A DNA stretch of 64,000 nucleotides from CAZSCF01 sp964547585 (GTDB lineage Bacteria; Patescibacteriota; Minisyncoccia; Moranbacterales; UBA2206), in contig CAZJOI010000001.1 in the NCBI GenBank assembly GCA_964547585.1, forward strand, positions 111,742 to 175,741, given 5' to 3'. The notes below the pieces were generated by a model. The model saw only the letters and a list, made by a program, of their open reading frames with translations. It searched no databases and was not told where the DNA came from. Shown one piece after another: positions 6,307-14,511 of the stretch. The position numbers and the translations under genes were made by a program. Each line of letters opens with the position of its first letter. Position 1 is the first letter of the stretch.

Positions 6307-6885
6307 ATGAAATTGGTTCTGGGTATAGTCGGAGAAATAGGTAGTGGCAAAGGTACTTTTGCGGAATATGTGAAGAAAAAATATGGAGGAGACTCCTTTT
6401 CTTTTTCTCACATTCTCAGGAGACTGCTTGATATTGTACAACTTGAAAAAAACAGAAAAAATTTGCAAAAAATATCAACAGTTCTTCGCAAGAACTTCGG
6501 AGAAGATCTTTTGGCTAAAACAATATATTTGGAAGTGAAGGAAAGTAGGAAAAAATGGGTGGTAGTTGATGGCGTCAGGAGACTTGAAGATATAAAATAT
6601 CTAAAGAAAATAAAGGGATTTCGATTAGTCTATTTGGAGGCGGATATAGAAAAAAGATTTAAAAGGATCGTTAGAAGAAAAGACAAAGCGGATGATGGGA
6701 AAAAGAAATTCGCAACATTCAAAAAAGATCATCTGGCGGAAACAGAATTGCAAATAAAAAAAATCAAAAAGCATGCTGATTTTATCCTAAGCAATAATGA
6801 TACAAAAAAAGAATTTTTTGAAAAGATTGATAAAATTTTTCCGCCCAAGGCGGATCAGCCTCGGGCTGAAAAAATTAAAAAATAA
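6307..6885 (+). CDS. Second P-loop nucleotide kinase-like protein
   Basis: 192 residues. The P-loop GIVGEIGSGKGTFAEYV is at the N-terminus, followed by a kinase-type VVVDGVRRLEDIKYL segment and a basic lid-like region (KRFKRIVRRKDKADD). It is probably a dephospho-CoA/dNMP-kinase-like enzyme; the neighbours (dCMP deaminase, thyA) favour a deoxynucleotide substrate. The last 15 residues (PPKADQPRAE...) come from a palindromic repeat that runs through the stop region. Its start codon is the right flank of the inverted-repeat element. Confidence 0.6.
   Translation: MKLVLGIVGEIGSGKGTFAEYVKKKYGGDSFSFSHILRRLLDIVQLEKNRKNLQKISTVLRKNFGEDLLAKTIYLEVKESRKKWVVVDGVRRLEDIKYLKKIKGFRLVYLEADIEKRFKRIVRRKDKADDGKKKFATFKKDHLAETELQIKKIKKHADFILSNNDTKKEFFEKIDKIFPPKADQPRAEKIKK
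6841..6869 (+). repeat. Double-hairpin palindromic repeat inside a coding 3' end
   Basis: CCGCCCAAGGCGG is followed by TCAGCCTCGGGCTGA, two adjacent hairpins. The reverse-complement arrangement is at 41909-41938. Partial members are at 45735-45749 and 63559-63573. This copy encodes the C-terminal residues of the kinase-like protein. Confidence 0.75.
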
Positions 6886-6899
6886 TAAAAAAGAAAAAT

Positions 6900-7430
6900 A
6901 TGAGTGAAACAAAAAAGGCTAGAAATTCTCGGTTATCTTGGGATGAAACTTTTATGAGCTTGGCGCTCTTGGTGTCCCAGCGAACTGCCTGCAAATTTCA
7001 TACAGCCGGAGTGGTGATGGTGGATAATCACAAAAGAATCGTTTCTATGGGCTACAATGGTCCAACTGAAGGGGATGTGCATTGTGTCGAAGTGGGATGT
7101 GCCAAGGTGGATGGAGATCCAGTCACGAAGAAACTAAAAAGGTGTCGAGGAGCTCATGCGGAAATTAATGCCCTCATGAATTCCCAAGATACCAAAAGAC
7201 TGCAAGGAGCAACTGTCTATACTTCGCTTTTTCCTTGCTATGATTGTGTAAAAGCCTTGAATAATGCTGGCATCAAAGAGATTGTTTACTTTGAAGAATA
7301 TGAAAGAATAAAAACGGGTGGAGAACAAAAAGAAGAAGAAAATGAAGCCCGTGAACTTCTGGAGATGCGTGGTATAACAATCAGACAATATACTCCGAAA
7401 ATTGCGGCGGAACTGCAGAAACTTTGTTGA
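6900..7430 (+). CDS. dCMP deaminase family protein
   Basis: 176 residues. Zinc-dependent deaminase: H86-A-E88 supplies the proton shuttle and one zinc ligand, and C113/C116 in PCYDC supply the others. The extra CVEVGC/RCRG Cys-His region before HAE is typical of dCMP deaminases and ComEB. It would convert dCMP to dUMP, the substrate of the thyA product encoded 24 nt downstream. Confidence 0.9.
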   Translation: MSETKKARNSRLSWDETFMSLALLVSQRTACKFHTAGVVMVDNHKRIVSMGYNGPTEGDVHCVEVGCAKVDGDPVTKKLKRCRGAHAEINALMNSQDTKRLQGATVYTSLFPCYDCVKALNNAGIKEIVYFEEYERIKTGGEQKEEENEARELLEMRGITIRQYTPKIAAELQKLC

Positions 7431-7454
7431 TAATTCGTTATTCTTTTTAAAAAT

Positions 7455-8462
7455 ATGGAAAACCAAAAAAAACACCCAGAATATCAATATTTAGATTTGC
7501 TTCAGGAGATAATGGAAAAGGGAAGTGATAAGGAACTTTTTTTTACTCCTGAGGTTTTGGCGGAATATGAAAAGAAGGGAGAAAAAGCGCCATATATTCG
7601 TTCCGTTTTTGGACGCCAGATTAGGTTTGATTTGAAAGAAGGCTTTCCATTACTTACAACTAAGAAAGTATTTTTTAGGGGTATTTTACATGAACTTATT
7701 TGGTTTTTGAAAGGAGATACTAACATCAAATATTTAGTAGACAATGATGTACACATCTGGGATGAATGGGCTTGGAAAAGATATCATAAACACTGCTTAG
7801 AAAAAGAACCAGAGAAAGACATGGAGCAAAAAGCTTTTATTGCCAAAATTAAAGAGCTTCCAGCTTCTGATCCGTTTGTGAAAGAATGGGGTGATTTGAT
7901 TATGGTTTATGGCCGAATGTGGAGAAGATGGCCAGCTTCTGACGGTCGAGAAATTGATCAACTCGGTTGGGTAATTGAGGGTCTCAAAACTAAACCCTTT
8001 AGAAAATCCTATGTAGTTTCAGCTTGGAATCCAGATTTTATTTATGCCATGGCTTCCAAGGGCAATGCCAACGAGGTTCCGCCATTTTGTCACACAATGT
8101 TTCAATTTTCCGTAACTGATGGTGATAAATTGAACCTAGGGATGTATCAAAGAAGTGCCGATGTCTTTTTGGGAGTGCCGTTTAATATTGCGAGCTATGC
8201 TCTGCTTTTGCAGATGGTGGCGCAAGTAACAGGACTGCGAGCAGGAGAATTTGTGCATACTTTTGGCGATGTGCATTCCTATTCCAATCACTTTGATCAG
8301 GTGAAAGAACAGTTGAGTCGAGATCCAAAGCCATTTCCTAAAGTTTTGCTAAATCCAGATATTAAAAATATTGATGATTTCAGATTTGAAGATGTGACTT
8401 TGGAAAATTATGAATCACATCCAGCCATCAAAGCCGAGATCGCTAATATCGGAGGATTTTAA
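7455..8462 (+). CDS. thyA: Thymidylate synthase
   Basis: 335 residues. It methylates dUMP to dTMP with methylene-tetrahydrofolate. The catalytic Cys is C212, in PPFCHTMFQF. Most ThyA proteins have PPCH, so one Phe is inserted next to the nucleophile. RSADVFLGVPFNIASYA and the FGDVHSYSNHFDQ region (dUMP and folate binding) are intact. Insertions around residues 110-150 explain the length above the usual 264. It sits directly before folA. Confidence 0.93.
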   Translation: MENQKKHPEYQYLDLLQEIMEKGSDKELFFTPEVLAEYEKKGEKAPYIRSVFGRQIRFDLKEGFPLLTTKKVFFRGILHELIWFLKGDTNIKYLVDNDVHIWDEWAWKRYHKHCLEKEPEKDMEQKAFIAKIKELPASDPFVKEWGDLIMVYGRMWRRWPASDGREIDQLGWVIEGLKTKPFRKSYVVSAWNPDFIYAMASKGNANEVPPFCHTMFQFSVTDGDKLNLGMYQRSADVFLGVPFNIASYALLLQMVAQVTGLRAGEFVHTFGDVHSYSNHFDQVKEQLSRDPKPFPKVLLNPDIKNIDDFRFEDVTLENYESHPAIKAEIANIGGF

Positions 8463-8499
8463 AAGCTATCTAAAAAACAGCTAATAATTTAGATATTTT

Positions 8500-8973
8500 A
8501 TGATTTCAATTATTGTAGTTATCGGAAAAAACAGAGCCATCGGAAGAAAAAACCAGTTACTTTGGAATATTCCAGAAGATATGGCACATTTTAAAAAAAT
8601 AACTTCCGGCCATGTGGTTATTATGGGCGAGAAGACATTTCTATCCATTGGCCGACCCCTCGCTAACAGAAAGAATATTGTGGTTACATTGGATAAAAAT
8701 TTTCAAGCCGAAGGAGTAGAAATCAGACATTCACTGGAAGAAGTTTTGCAAGAATCCAAACAAAAAGAAGAAGAGGTTTTTGTTATCGGAGGTGGACAGA
8801 TATATAATTTATCATTACCCTTTGCTGATAAGTTATATCTAACAGTAGTCGACGATGTGCCAGACGATGCTGATACTTTTTTTTCGGATTATTCGGAATT
8901 TAAAAATATTATCAAGGAAGAAAAATGTGACAATGGGCAATATAGGTTTTCTTTTTTAGAATTAAAAAAATAA
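8500..8973 (+). CDS. folA: Dihydrofolate reductase
   Basis: 157 residues. It regenerates tetrahydrofolate used up by ThyA. The N-terminal IIVVIGKNRAIGRKNQLLWNIPEDM has the NADPH/substrate loop with the usual acidic residue region. GHVVIMGEKTFLSIGRPL and FVIGGGQIYNLSLPFAD are standard motifs. It ends 1 nt before the next start codon (8975), so it is probably translationally coupled. Confidence 0.95.
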   Translation: MISIIVVIGKNRAIGRKNQLLWNIPEDMAHFKKITSGHVVIMGEKTFLSIGRPLANRKNIVVTLDKNFQAEGVEIRHSLEEVLQESKQKEEEVFVIGGGQIYNLSLPFADKLYLTVVDDVPDDADTFFSDYSEFKNIIKEEKCDNGQYRFSFLELKK

Positions 8974-8974
8974 T

Positions 8975-9523
8975 ATGATACTAGGCATAAAAGAGCTGCA
9001 TAAATTAGTTGATGAACGAAAATTGGTTGAAAATCTTTGCGATCGGGAAATTAATAATCCTGAAGGTGCTGGCTTTGACTTGAGGCTGGGAGAGGTTTAT
9101 GAACTTTTAGGAGATGGATTTTTGGGGGTAGAAGAAAGACAGACGCCAGAAATAAAGCTCTTGGCTAAATATGATTCAGAAAAAATAGACGATGATAATT
9201 TTTTTATTTTCGAACCCGGGAAATATTATTTGGTCAAAACAATCGAAAAAGTTAATCTACCAGTAAATCTATCAGGTATAATTTTCCCCAGAACTACGAT
9301 GTTTCGCTCAGGCTTGGGACTTTTCAATGGCGTAGTTCAACCGGGTTATTCAGGTGAATTGACTTTTGGTGTTTGCAATTTGGGTCAAAGCAAGATAAAA
9401 ATATCCTTTAGCGCCCGTGTGGTACATATTACTTTTCATGAAGTTTTAGGAGAAGGTAACCAGTATCGTGGACAATGGCAAGGTGGTAGAGTGGCAACTG
9501 GAGGAAAAGAAGTGCAAATCTAA
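8975..9523 (+). CDS. dcd: dCTP deaminase / dUTPase-fold protein
   Basis: 182 residues with the trimeric dUTPase fold. RTTMFRSGLGLF corresponds to the phosphate-binding RSS..R.G motif, and VVQPGYSGELTF contains the catalytic Glu of dCTP deaminases. It should feed dUTP/dUMP into the ThyA route. A bifunctional deaminase-diphosphatase cannot be excluded. It begins 1 nt after folA. Confidence 0.85.
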   Translation: MILGIKELHKLVDERKLVENLCDREINNPEGAGFDLRLGEVYELLGDGFLGVEERQTPEIKLLAKYDSEKIDDDNFFIFEPGKYYLVKTIEKVNLPVNLSGIIFPRTTMFRSGLGLFNGVVQPGYSGELTFGVCNLGQSKIKISFSARVVHITFHEVLGEGNQYRGQWQGGRVATGGKEVQI

Positions 9524-9538
9524 ATCAGAAAAATCAAT

Positions 9539-10126
9539 ATGAAGAGAGGTAAATTCATTGTTATATATGGGATTAATAATTTGGGCAAAAGCACCCAAGC
9601 CAAGCTTTTGGTTAGGGCGATTAAAAAAGCTGGGAAAAAGGCGGAATACATCAAATATCCCATATATGATTCAGAGCCAGCTGGTAAGCTAATCAATGAA
9701 TATCTGCGCAAAGGTAATCCGCAAAAATTTACTCCGCGGGAATTTCAATTATTGCATTTTATTGATAGAAAAAAACATGAAGAAATTTTGAAAAATAAAC
9801 TGGCCAAAGGCATAAATATTATAGCCGAAGATTATTTTGGAACAGCGATGGCTTGGGGTCTGGCCACTGGAGTGGATTTGAGATTTCTGGAATATTTGAA
9901 TGGTTTTATTTTGAAAGAGGATGTGGCGTTTTTTCTGGATGGAAAAAGATTTCGAGAGGCAGAGGAAAAAAATCATAAACATGAGGAAAATGAAAAATTA
10001 ATGGAAAAAGCCAGAAAGGCCCATTTGAAGATTGGCAAAAAGTACGATTGGCAAAAAATTGATGTGAGCTTGCCGCTTGAGAGAAAACACGAGATTATTT
10101 GGAGAAAAGTAAGAGGTATATTGTAA
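9539..10126 (+). CDS. tmk: Thymidylate kinase-like protein
   Basis: 195 residues. The P-loop is FIVIYGINNLGKSTQAKLL, a Tmk-type loop. The usual D-R-Y/H segment after a lid-like helix reads IIAEDYFGTAMAWG, so the conserved Arg is not in its standard place. The family phosphorylates dTMP to dTDP. As the last gene of the cluster it completes dTTP supply, although the substitution leaves some doubt about substrate. Confidence 0.75.
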   Translation: MKRGKFIVIYGINNLGKSTQAKLLVRAIKKAGKKAEYIKYPIYDSEPAGKLINEYLRKGNPQKFTPREFQLLHFIDRKKHEEILKNKLAKGINIIAEDYFGTAMAWGLATGVDLRFLEYLNGFILKEDVAFFLDGKRFREAEEKNHKHEENEKLMEKARKAHLKIGKKYDWQKIDVSLPLERKHEIIWRKVRGIL

Positions 10127-10207
10127 GTGGTTATATTTTATTTTTATATTTTCTTAAANNNNNNNNNNGAAAGGTGAAGGAGATTCTTTAGAATGTATTT
10201 TTCATTC

Positions 10208-10345
10208 TTATATTTTTTTAAAATTGCTCGGGCGTTATTTTATAGCAAAAAATGTTTGATTGTTGCTACGTGCGTGTAAGGCGAATTAAAATAAAAACAT
10301 TTTTTGATAAAATAACTATCCCTCGAAAATTTTAAAAAAATATAA
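10208..10345 (+). repeat. 138-nt inverted repeat upstream of gatB
   Basis: TTATATTTTTTTAAAATT (10208-10225) is the exact complement of 10328-10345, 18 bp. Inside, TTATTTTAT and CAAAAAATGTTT (10235-10257) pair with AAACATTTTTTGATAAAATAA (10295-10315). The loop carries TTGCTACGTGCGTGTAAGGC. The gap at 10159-10168 lies just upstream. The architecture is similar to the elements at 6175 and 50554 but the sequence is different. It ends 55 nt before gatB and could be a leader structure or a non-autonomous element. Confidence 0.6.
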
Positions 10346-10400
10346 AAATAAAATTTATAATAACATACAATATAGATCTCGGGTTTATATTTTATGTTCT

Positions 10401-11876
10401 ATGTTTATGAATAAATATACCCCAGTTATCGGCATGGAAATCCATGTTGAACTAAAAACTAAATCGAAAATGTTTTGTGCTTGTAAGAATGATTTGGATT
10501 TGGATAAAGAACCTAATGTTAATATTTGTCCGGTTTGTACAGGACAACCGGGCACTTTACCTGTGCCGAATGCGGAAGCAGTCAACTTTGTGCAAATGGC
10601 TGGTTTGGCTCTGGGTTGTAATTTGAGACAGGAATCAAAATTTGATCGAAAAAATTACTTTTATCCTGATATCCCCAAAGGTTACCAGATTTCTCAATAT
10701 GATCAACCACTTTGCGAAAATGGAAAAGTAAAAATTGACGGGAAAGAAGTAGGCATCACTAGAATCCATTTGGAAGAGGATACTGGTAAATTAGTGCATC
10801 CAAAGGGAGTGGATTATTCGTTGGTAGATTTTAATCGCGCGGGCGTACCACTCATGGAGCTGGTAACTGAACCGGATATTGAAAATGGAAAAGAGGCACG
10901 TCTTTTTTGCCAAAAATTGCAGCAAATTTTTCGCTATTTGGAAATATCTGATGCGGATATGGAAAAAGGACAAATGCGTTGTGAGGTTAATATTTCTCTT
11001 TGTACAAAAGGCTCGGACAAACTAAGCGGAACTAAGGTTGAAGTTAAAAATATTAATTCATTCAAGTTTGTTGAAAAAGCAATTGACTATGAGATTGAAA
11101 GACAAACAACGCTTCTGGAAAAAGGTGAAAAAATTGTTCAGGAAACCCGAGGTTATGACAGTAATCGAAGTGCTACTGTCTCGCAAAGAAAAAAAGAATC
11201 AGCCCATGATTATCGATATTTTCCAGAGCCGGATATTCCTCCCATGAATTTTTCTGATGAATATATTGAAAATATTAAGAAACATTTACCAGAACTTCCA
11301 GCAGAAAAAAAAGAAAGATTTGTTGCAGAATATGGGGTATCCGGAGAAAATGCTGAAGTTATTATTAGTGATAAAAATTTGGCACAATATTTTGAGGAAG
11401 TTGTCTCAGAAATAAAGGAAAAATTGAATTGTGATGAATTTGAAGTTGAAGAAAAAAAGTGTTTGAAGTTGGCTTCCAACTATATTGTGAGTGAGCTGCA
11501 AAAGCATTTGGTCAAAAATAATGAAAATATAAAGCAGGTAAAAATAACGCCAGAAAACTACGCGGAATTAGTGGCGATTATTGCTAGTGGTAAAATAAAT
11601 TCCAGTGCGGCCCAAACTGTTTTGGAAGAAATGTATCGAACGGGTGGTGATCCCTCTCAAATTATTGAAGAAAAAGGCTTACTTCAAGTTGACAATGAAA
11701 ATGAGTTATCCTCAATTATTCAGGAAGTCATTGACAAAAATGAAAAATCGGCACAGGATTATAGGGGAGGGAAAAGCAAGGCTTTGCAGTTCTTGGTCGG
11801 CCAAGTAATGGTGGCAACGAAAGGCAAAGCCAATCCGGAAATGGCGAGAAAAATATTAACAGAAAAATTAAAATAA
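10401..11876 (+). CDS. gatB: Asp/Glu-tRNA(Asn/Gln) amidotransferase subunit B
   Basis: 491 residues. It is the kinase/tRNA-binding subunit of the GatCAB amidotransferase that converts Glu-tRNA(Gln) to Gln-tRNA(Gln). The start PVIGMEIHVELKTKSKMFC, the zinc Cys pair in ICPVC, DFNRAGVPLMELVTEPDI and the C-terminal YqeY-like tail are all present. An ATG at 10407 is an equally possible start. gatA and gatC are not in the window. Confidence 0.95.
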   Translation: MFMNKYTPVIGMEIHVELKTKSKMFCACKNDLDLDKEPNVNICPVCTGQPGTLPVPNAEAVNFVQMAGLALGCNLRQESKFDRKNYFYPDIPKGYQISQYDQPLCENGKVKIDGKEVGITRIHLEEDTGKLVHPKGVDYSLVDFNRAGVPLMELVTEPDIENGKEARLFCQKLQQIFRYLEISDADMEKGQMRCEVNISLCTKGSDKLSGTKVEVKNINSFKFVEKAIDYEIERQTTLLEKGEKIVQETRGYDSNRSATVSQRKKESAHDYRYFPEPDIPPMNFSDEYIENIKKHLPELPAEKKERFVAEYGVSGENAEVIISDKNLAQYFEEVVSEIKEKLNCDEFEVEEKKCLKLASNYIVSELQKHLVKNNENIKQVKITPENYAELVAIIASGKINSSAAQTVLEEMYRTGGDPSQIIEEKGLLQVDNENELSSIIQEVIDKNEKSAQDYRGGKSKALQFLVGQVMVATKGKANPEMARKILTEKLK

Positions 11877-11909
11877 AATAAAAGAAAGTTCTTCAAAAAG
11901 GAGGTTGCT

Positions 11910-12239
11910 ATGACTTTTAGGGGGGCTGAAATTGGTGCGACTGTTGATGAAAAGTCTCGCTTAATAATACCCAAGGAGATTGTTGAAACCAAGGGTATTA
12001 GAAAATTCGTAGAGATTGTTAATAGCGAGGTGGGAGGGCATCTGATTACCAGGGTTTATTATCATGATTCTGGAATCGACAGGGCTCTCAGAGTAAAAAT
12101 CAGTAAAAACGGAAGTAGTTTCAGAATAACTCTGGTTAAATCAATCAGAGAGAGATCATTTTCCTTCTTTTACGGCAATCATGTCATGGTTGTTGATAAG
12201 GGTAGGTATTTGGAAATTCTTCCTTGGCCAGCTTGTTAA
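11910..12239 (+). CDS. Small AbrB-like protein of unknown function
   Basis: 109 residues. A strong Shine-Dalgarno AAGGAGG sits 6 nt before the ATG, unlike most genes here. The N-terminal ATVDEKSRLIIPKEIVETK resembles a swapped-hairpin AbrB DNA-binding segment; the rest is unrecognised. It is a single gene closed by a strong terminator. It could be a small DNA-binding regulator. Confidence 0.6.
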   Translation: MTFRGAEIGATVDEKSRLIIPKEIVETKGIRKFVEIVNSEVGGHLITRVYYHDSGIDRALRVKISKNGSSFRITLVKSIRERSFSFFYGNHVMVVDKGRYLEILPWPAC

Positions 12240-12242
12240 AAC

Positions 12243-12282
12243 GGGATGTTGGAAAATTTTTTCCGACATCCCTGTTTTATTT
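12243..12282. terminator. Bidirectional terminator between convergent genes
   Basis: GGGATGTTGGAAAA (12243-12256) pairs with TTTTCCGACATCCC (12259-12272), 14 bp with one G-U, and is followed by TGTTTTATTTT. It serves the 11910 gene and, on the other strand, the end of miaA. Confidence 0.9.
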
Positions 12283-13197
12283 TAAAAATTTTTGTATCAA
12301 TGTATGGACTTCCTTTGCGTTTTTGGTCCACTTTATTCTTTTGTCTTTTTGAAACCAAGTCATTTGGCGCTTGGCATAATCTTTTTCTGCCAAATAAACT
12401 TTTTCAAATAGCTCTTCTCTACTTATTTTTTTTTGAAAATAAAGTGTAATCCAATAGTATCCCAAGCCAAAAGATTGAATTTTTTTCCAACTCAGTTTAT
12501 GATTTTTGTGTAGTTTTTCAACTTCATCTATCATTCCCTGTTGGAAACGATTTGTTAGGCGTTTTTGGATATTGCTTTGTAATTTTTCTTTTGGAACATC
12601 AATGCCTATTTGCAAAAAATCATATTTTATTTTGTTGTTGCTTGGGTTAGGAACTTTACCGATAGTTTTGCATATTTCAATGGCACGGATTAAGCGTACT
12701 TTGTTTTTAGTATCAATACTTTTGATTCTTTCTGAATCAAGCTTTTTGAGCATCTGGAAAAGTTCTGATGCTGATTTTTTGTTTAGTGTGTTGCGTAATT
12801 TCTGATTAGGTTTTACTTCTGGGAAATTTACATTATCAACAATCGCCTTTATCCAAAAACCAGTCCCGCCGCAAATGATGGGCAATTTATTTTTTTGCAA
12901 AATATCTTTAATTATCTTTTCTGCCCTTTTTTTGAATTGAGCGGCATTAAAAGTGGATTTTGGACTAACAATATCCAGCATATGATGCGTGGCTAGTTTT
13001 TGCTCGGCTTTGGTAATTTTGCCTGTTCCAATGTTCATTTCGCGATAAACCTGTCGGCTGTCAGCCGAAATTATCTCTCCATTGTATTTTTGGGCAACCT
13101 CAATAGCCAAATCAGATTTGCCTGAAGATGTTGGACCCAAGATAACTATTATCTTACTTCTCTCTGCCTCTATGGAAGGCAAGCCTCTAGATTCCAT
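12277..13197 (-). CDS. miaA: tRNA dimethylallyltransferase
   Basis: 306 residues. It adds an isopentenyl group to A37 of tRNAs reading UNN codons. The P-loop VILGPTSSGKSDLAIEVA, SADSRQVYREMNIGTGK and the CGGTGFWIKAIVD segment are standard. The C-terminal DYAKRQMTWFQKD is the family's signature. The start overlaps the 3' end of miaB by 28 nt. The two enzymes act in sequence on the same base. Confidence 0.95.
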   Translation of the reverse strand: MESRGLPSIEAERSKIIVILGPTSSGKSDLAIEVAQKYNGEIISADSRQVYREMNIGTGKITKAEQKLATHHMLDIVSPKSTFNAAQFKKRAEKIIKDILQKNKLPIICGGTGFWIKAIVDNVNFPEVKPNQKLRNTLNKKSASELFQMLKKLDSERIKSIDTKNKVRLIRAIEICKTIGKVPNPSNNKIKYDFLQIGIDVPKEKLQSNIQKRLTNRFQQGMIDEVEKLHKNHKLSWKKIQSFGLGYYWITLYFQKKISREELFEKVYLAEKDYAKRQMTWFQKDKRIKWTKNAKEVHTLIQKFLK

Positions 13198-14495
13198 ATA
13201 TTAGCTTTAATTATTTTTACTTTAACTATTTTACCAACTAGGTTTTTTTTGTCTGATGTGAGTTTAACATTTTTTATAGTGCGGGTATGACCAAAATAGA
13301 GGCCGTTTTTTTCTTTTTCAATCAAAACTTCCATTATTTTACCCACATATTTTTTGTTGTTTTCGAAAGCTGTTTTTTTGAGAATCTCATTGAGCCAATT
13401 TTCTCTTCTGACTTTTTCTTTTTTGGAGACAGAATCTTTTATTTGGAAAGCTGCAGTTCCTGGGCGAGGGGAATACTGGCCAAAAAAAATCATATCGTAA
13501 TCAACTTTTTTCATAATTTCCGCCGATTGCAAAAATTGTTTTTTGGTTTCGCTGGGAAAGCCAACAATAATATCTGAAGTAATGGAATATAGTTTTTCAG
13601 GTTTATTTTTTTTGAAACTGTTTTTAATTTTTTTAATCAAATCCAGATAATGTTTAGCAGTATAGTTACGGTTCATTTTTTTCAAGATTTTGTCGTTGCC
13701 AGCCTGGATAGGCAAGTGGACGAATTCACAAGCCTTTTTGAGCTTGGTGGTGGTTTCAATGAGATCGGAAGAAAAATCCTTCGGGTGGCTACTGATAAAA
13801 CTGATCCAGAAATTGCCTGAAATGGAATTTATTTTTTTGAGAAGTTTGGAAAAATTTATGTTATTGTCTTTATATGAATTGACGTTTTGTCCGAGTAAAA
13901 CAATTTCCTTGTAACCTTTTTTGATTAAACTTTCAACTTCTTTGAGTATTTCAGTGGCTGGACGTGAAACTTCTCTGCCACGAGCATAGGGGACAACGCA
14001 ATAGGAACAAAAATTATTGCAGCCGGTCATGATAGGGACGTGGGCGGTAAATTTTGAGTTGAATTTAGGCTGAACGGATAAATAATAATATTTGTTTTTG
14101 TTACAGTATTTTCGATTTACGATTTTCGATTTACGATTTTTTAAATTTTCAATTATCCAATTTTCGAGAATCTTAAAATCATTGATAGGAAAAAATAAAT
14201 CAACTTTGTTCTTTAGTCTTCTTTGTACATCTTTTCTATTCGCCAGACATCCCGTTAGAACAATTTTTACTTTTGTCCGCCAGCTGGCAGATTGACTTTT
14301 GACCTTCAAGTTATGTATCTGCCCATAAGCCCTGTCTTCGGCCATTTGGCGGACGCCACAAGTGTTAAAAATGGCTAAATCGGCTTCATTTATGCTTTTG
14401 GCCGCTTGTAACCCAGACATCTCTAAAAACCCAGCAATTCGCTCAGAATCGCTGGTATTCATGGCACAGCCAAAAGTTTTGATATAATATTTCAT
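13170..14495 (-). CDS. miaB: tRNA-2-methylthio-N6-dimethylallyladenosine synthase
   Basis: 441 residues. Radical-SAM methylthiotransferase acting after MiaA. The N-terminal UPF0004 domain has its three cluster cysteines (FGCAMN, NTCGVR, TGCLANR). The radical-SAM cluster is in TGCNNFCSYCVVPYARGRE, and a C-terminal TRAM domain is present. A short low-complexity insertion near residues 120-132 (NRKSKIVNRK) is encoded by tandem CGATTTACGATTTT-like repeats. It is 16 nt downstream of thrS. Confidence 0.95.
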   Translation of the reverse strand: MKYYIKTFGCAMNTSDSERIAGFLEMSGLQAAKSINEADLAIFNTCGVRQMAEDRAYGQIHNLKVKSQSASWRTKVKIVLTGCLANRKDVQRRLKNKVDLFFPINDFKILENWIIENLKNRKSKIVNRKYCNKNKYYYLSVQPKFNSKFTAHVPIMTGCNNFCSYCVVPYARGREVSRPATEILKEVESLIKKGYKEIVLLGQNVNSYKDNNINFSKLLKKINSISGNFWISFISSHPKDFSSDLIETTTKLKKACEFVHLPIQAGNDKILKKMNRNYTAKHYLDLIKKIKNSFKKNKPEKLYSITSDIIVGFPSETKKQFLQSAEIMKKVDYDMIFFGQYSPRPGTAAFQIKDSVSKKEKVRRENWLNEILKKTAFENNKKYVGKIMEVLIEKEKNGLYFGHTRTIKNVKLTSDKKNLVGKIVKVKIIKANIWNLEACLP

Positions 14496-14511
14496 GACTC
14501 ACTTTTTCTTC

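Noticed and set aside
12246..12449. Plus-strand ORF after the AbrB-like gene
   Set aside because: It starts in the terminator and runs antisense to the conserved 3' end of miaA.
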